NCBI GenBank assembly: GCA_022820945.1
Contig: JAJEEP010000073.1
Coordinates: 1-63,289 of the forward strand
DNA: 63,289 nucleotides
From: Alphaproteobacteria bacterium
GTDB taxonomy: Bacteria; Pseudomonadota; Alphaproteobacteria; UBA828
Direction of reading: 5' to 3'
The translations under genes and the position numbers were made by a program. Below are positions 58,323 through 63,289 of this stretch, one piece after another (the first letter of the stretch is position 1; every line of letters starts with the position of its first letter). The notes under the pieces were generated by a model. That model saw only the letters and a list, made by a program, of their open reading frames with translations. It did no database searches and was not told where the DNA came from.

Positions 58323-58787
58323 ATGCCCATGCTGCGACCGCAGCTGGAGGAGGCGCTTAAGCGTGCCATGAAGGCGCGCGAGCAATGCCGGGTGGCGACC
58401 ATCAGGCTCATTCTTGCGGCGCTCAAGGATCGCGACATCGCCGAGCGCGGCAAGGGCAATGGCGAGCTGGACGACAACCAGATTCTGGCCTTGTTGCAGA
58501 CGATGATTCGCCAGCGCCGCGAAAGCATCGAGCAGTACGAACGGGGCGGCCGGATCGACCTCGCCGAGCGCGAGGCCGAGGAGATCGCCGTGATTCAGAC
58601 CTTTCTGCCGCCGGCGATCGAGGGCGACGATCTGGTGTCGGCCGTGCGCGGCGTCGTGGACGACCTGAATGCCAGCACGATCAAGGACATGGGCCGCACG
58701 ATGGCTTGCCTGAAGCAAAAATATTCAGGCCGCATGGACTTCGCCAAGGCGAGCGGATTGGTGAAGGAGCTGCTCGCTTCCGGTTGA
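58323..58787 (+). CDS. GatB/YqeY domain-containing protein
   Basis: A 154-residue helical protein of the YqeY family, related to the C-terminal domain of GatB and thought to touch tRNA. Segments: KARMKA-like start, RVATIRLILAALKDRDI, ELDDNQILALLQTMIRQRRESIEQYE and DMGRTMACLKQKYSGRMDF. Two ATGs lie six bases apart (58323 and 58329). It sits upstream of dnaG and rpoD, as in many alphaproteobacteria. Confidence 0.93.
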   Translation: MPMLRPQLEEALKRAMKAREQCRVATIRLILAALKDRDIAERGKGNGELDDNQILALLQTMIRQRRESIEQYERGGRIDLAEREAEEIAVIQTFLPPAIEGDDLVSAVRGVVDDLNASTIKDMGRTMACLKQKYSGRMDFAKASGLVKELLASG

Positions 58788-58908
58788 TCCGCCAAGGCCT
58801 GCTGCTTCGGCAACGGCAGGCGGGGAGGGACCCGCCCCGAGAGGGACACAGAGGCTGGGAAACCGGCGCGAGCCGGGCCATGATGGGCGCTCAGCCAGGC
58901 GTGAGGGG

Positions 58909-60735
58909 ATGACGTTCCCACCGCAATTTCTGGACGAGATTCGCGCACGTGTTCCGCTGGAAGGCGTGATCGGCAAGCGCGTGCGGCTCTTGCGCCGCGG
59001 GCGAGAGTTGATCGGGCTCTGCCCTTTCCACAAGGAGAAGACCCCCTCCTTCACGGTGAACGAGGACAAGGGCTTCTTCCACTGCTTCGGCTGCGGCGCC
59101 CACGGCGATGTCATTGGCTTCCTCATGCGGGACGAGGGCCTTTCGTTCCCGGAGGCGGTCGAGCGCCTGGCGGGCGATGCCGGCTTGGCACTCCCCGCGC
59201 GCGACCCGCGCGCCGAGGCGCGGGAGAAGGAGCGGCACTCGCTCTTTGGCGTGATCGAGGCCGCAGCCGCCTGGTTCGAAGGCGAGCTCAAGGGCTCGCG
59301 CGGCGCGGCAGCCCGGCGCTATCTCGACGCCCGCGGCGTGGACGAGGCGACGCGTGCGCACTTCCGTCTCGGCTTCGCGCCCGACAGCCGCAACGCGCTC
59401 CGCACCGCGCTGGAGAAGGACGGTATCACCGAGGCGATGTTGCTCGATGCCGGGCTCATCGTCGCGCCGGACGACGACCGTCCTCCTTACGACCGCTTCC
59501 GCGGGCGGGTGATCTTCCCCATCTGCGACCGGCGCGGCCGGGTCGTCGCCTTCGGCGGCCGGGCGCTGGGCGAGCGCCAGCCCAAGTATCTCAACTCGCC
59601 GGAGACGCCGCTCTTCGCCAAGGGCAGCCTGCTCTATGGCCACCATCTCGCCGCTCCCGCCGCGCGCAAGGCCAACCGGGTGATCGCGGTCGAGGGCTAC
59701 ATGGATGTGATCGCGCTGCATCAGGCGGGCATCGCCGAGGCGGTGGCGCCGCTCGGCACTGCGCTTACCGAGCAGCAGCTGGAGGCGATGTGGCGGCTCG
59801 CGGAGGATCCGGTGCTCTGCTTCGACGGCGACGAGGCCGGTGTCCGCGCCGCCGCCCGTGCGGTCGAGCGGGCGTTGCCCCGGCTTAGCGCGAAACGCTC
59901 GCTGCGGTTTGCGACCCTCCCCGCGGGCCAGGACCCCGACACGATGGTGCGCGATCGTGGTCGTCGGGCGATGACCGAGATTGTCGATGCCGCGATTCCG
60001 CTTTCCGACCAGCTTTGGAATATGGTGGCGGGCGGCCGCACGCTCGACACGCCGGAGGCGCGCGCCCGGGTCAACAAGCAGCTCCAGGACCAGATTGCGC
60101 AAATCCCCGACCGCGACCTCGGCTTCCGCTATCAGGAAGATTTCCGGCAGCGCCTGCGGCTGCCATGGCAGGGGCGGCGGCCAGGTGGTGCGCCGTCGTT
60201 CGTCGCTCCCGAGCCGCCGGTGCGACCGGGCGAGGCGCTTGGCTCTGGCGGGCAAGGCACCGCGCAGCCTCGCGAGCGGGCCTTGCTTCAGATCCTGCTC
60301 AGCTTTCCTGCGCTGGCACTGGAGCAGCATGAGGCGCTGGCCGGGCTCCATTTGGAAACGCCGCGTTTCGCAGCCGTCGTGGCCGCAATGATCGACTGGG
60401 CCGAATCGGGGCCCGAGCCCGAGGGCGCGGAGTTGCGCGCGGCACTCGTCGGGCAGGGCCTGGACGGTGTGGTCGAAGAGCTGGTGGGGCAGGGCGCCCA
60501 TTTTCTGAATCGGCCAGCCAACATAGACCGCGCGCGTGATCTGTTCGTGGACGCCCTGAAGAGGCAGCACCAACGGCTCGAAGAGCAGGCGACCAGGGCC
60601 GAGGCCGAGGCCGCCCACACCGACGAAGAGGCGTGGCAGCACACCCGTGAGCGCATTCTGCGGCTGCAGGAGACCGCCAAGGCGGATACGGATATACCCG
60701 ACTTGGGTGCCGCGCCGAGGGCAAGCGGGGCGTAG
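58909..60735 (+). CDS. dnaG: DNA primase
   Basis: A 608-residue primase that makes RNA primers at the fork. The CHC2 zinc module is LCPFHKEKTPSF with a later HCFGCGAHGD. The Toprim core has VEGYMDVIALHQAG and CFDGDEAG (catalytic Glu and Asp pair). The C-terminal region is the helicase-binding part, poorly conserved. It starts at ATG 58909 and reads into the rpoD intergenic region. Confidence 0.97.
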   Translation: MTFPPQFLDEIRARVPLEGVIGKRVRLLRRGRELIGLCPFHKEKTPSFTVNEDKGFFHCFGCGAHGDVIGFLMRDEGLSFPEAVERLAGDAGLALPARDPRAEAREKERHSLFGVIEAAAAWFEGELKGSRGAAARRYLDARGVDEATRAHFRLGFAPDSRNALRTALEKDGITEAMLLDAGLIVAPDDDRPPYDRFRGRVIFPICDRRGRVVAFGGRALGERQPKYLNSPETPLFAKGSLLYGHHLAAPAARKANRVIAVEGYMDVIALHQAGIAEAVAPLGTALTEQQLEAMWRLAEDPVLCFDGDEAGVRAAARAVERALPRLSAKRSLRFATLPAGQDPDTMVRDRGRRAMTEIVDAAIPLSDQLWNMVAGGRTLDTPEARARVNKQLQDQIAQIPDRDLGFRYQEDFRQRLRLPWQGRRPGGAPSFVAPEPPVRPGEALGSGGQGTAQPRERALLQILLSFPALALEQHEALAGLHLETPRFAAVVAAMIDWAESGPEPEGAELRAALVGQGLDGVVEELVGQGAHFLNRPANIDRARDLFVDALKRQHQRLEEQATRAEAEAAHTDEEAWQHTRERILRLQETAKADTDIPDLGAAPRASGA

Positions 60736-60784
60736 CGGAGCACCCGGTTGCATCGGCGCTGCTATGCCGGTAGCCGCGCCGCGC

Positions 60785-60813
60785 TTGACTTACACACGCA
60801 GGTTTTCCAGACT
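60785..60813 (+). promoter_or_regulatory. Possible sigma70 promoter of rpoD
   Basis: TTGACT (60785-60790) and a poor CAGACT (60808-60813) are 17 bases apart, about 160 bases before rpoD. The -35 is good and the -10 weak, so this is a tentative site only. Confidence 0.3.
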
Positions 60814-60974
60814 GTTTCGGTGAAGGGGAGGCTTGACCCGGAGGCCCCCGACCCCACATCACCCCAATCGGGCGCGAGCGGCGCAGGTGCGCCACGAACC
60901 GTCCGCCGGGTCCAGCGCGTGCGCGAGCCCGAGCGGTGCCCGCCCGATCCCGAGGTCTGGAAAGGAAGAGCCGC

Positions 60975-62951
<1,977 letters not shown>

Positions 62952-62993
62952 CTGCGGCGGTCAAGGGAGCCAGGCGAAAACACAAAATTACAA

Positions 62994-63289
62994 GTAACTG
63001 CCCAGGTGGTTCATGGGCATAATTCCGCTGTTGGAGAGCCCTTGCCGGGCGGGCTTACGCGCACTTGACGGTGGCGATGAGCCGATCCGATGGGCTGGTC
63101 AGGGCTTCGATGATGTTCCAGCCCTGCTTTCTGGCGGTGGTGATGACTGATCGCAGGATGGCGAAGTTCTGGGCTCCCTGCGCGGACCGGAAGCCGCCGG
63201 AGATCTTCTGGCGCAGCTTCATCATCCGCAGGTCGCGCTCGGCCTCGTTGTTTGTGAACCCGACCTCGAGGTCGGTCAGGAACCGGAGC
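62994..63289 (-). mobile_element. End of an IS66-type insertion sequence (partial)
   Basis: The right edge enters an insertion sequence just after rpoD. A likely terminal repeat begins near GTAACTGCCC (62994), because IS66 ends commonly start GTAA; the exact boundary is a guess. The element continues beyond the window. Confidence 0.4.
63055..63289 (-). CDS. IS66-family transposase, C-terminal part
   Basis: The last 77 codons of a transposase (TnpC) read from the right edge to TAA 63055-63057. TNNEAERDLRMMKLRQKISGG and FRSAQGAQNFAILRSVITTARKQ are the IS66 C-terminal signature, with the catalytic Glu in NNEAERDLR. The rest lies beyond the window, so it cannot be judged intact or not. Confidence 0.9.
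   Translation of the reverse strand, partial: LRFLTDLEVGFTNNEAERDLRMMKLRQKISGGFRSAQGAQNFAILRSVITTARKQGWNIIEALTSPSDRLIATVKCA

Overview
The window is GC-rich, densely coded chromosome of an alphaproteobacterium, probably of Rhodospirillales or a related uncultured lineage. The grounds are the housekeeping blocks (thrS-infC-rpmI-rplT-pheS-pheT-lepA, carA-carB-greA and yqeY-dnaG-rpoD), a PhaR-type PHA regulator, and an infC gene that seems to start at ATA. No name can be proved from sequence alone.

Layout. 1-5969 (minus) is the first ~1990 codons of a highly reducing type I polyketide synthase (KS-AT-DH-ER-KR, running off the left edge). 6.3-8.4 kb holds an AmrS-like radical SAM enzyme and a DUF1778/GNAT toxin-antitoxin pair. 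8.4-21 kb is catabolic: iron alcohol dehydrogenase, EamA exporter, 2-hydroxyacid dehydrogenase, a fused hydantoinase/oxoprolinase HyuA-HyuB, a HigBA toxin-antitoxin pair, a small Cys4 protein, a second but split hyuA/hyuB pair, and phaR. 21-26.7 kb carries small envelope and redox genes (YceI, cytochrome b561, GFA, MOSC), an acetamidase/formamidase and a LysR regulator. 26.8-31.4 kb is a complete ribose-type sugar ABC importer with a 16-bp perfect hairpin between the binding-protein and ATPase genes. 31.5-35.5 kb has gene remnants, a 2-hydroxyacid dehydrogenase, tRNA-Lys, tRNA-Asn, a nitroreductase and an IS21 istB remnant.

The most notable region is 35.5-42.2 kb, a bacterial sterol-biosynthesis locus. 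It has a CYP51-like sterol 14-alpha-demethylase whose 5' end is truncated and frameshifted, next to the IS21 remnant. Overlapping it is a squalene monooxygenase fused in frame to an oxidosqualene cyclase (DCTAE motif), broken by one in-frame TAG. Facing it is a sterol C-24 methyltransferase, and divergent from that a polytopic membrane protein resembling the emopamil-binding (EXPERA) fold. Together these genes could take squalene to a C-14-demethylated, C-24-methylated sterol. The TAG and the CYP51 damage suggest either recent decay or sequencing/assembly errors.

42.5-63 kb is core genome: tRNA-Ser, the lepA-pheT-pheS-rplT-rpmI-infC-thrS translation block, an AT-richer LysM-TM-NERD gene that looks inserted, greA, carB, carA, then yqeY, dnaG and rpoD. 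The right edge carries the 3' end of an IS66-type transposase gene facing rpoD.
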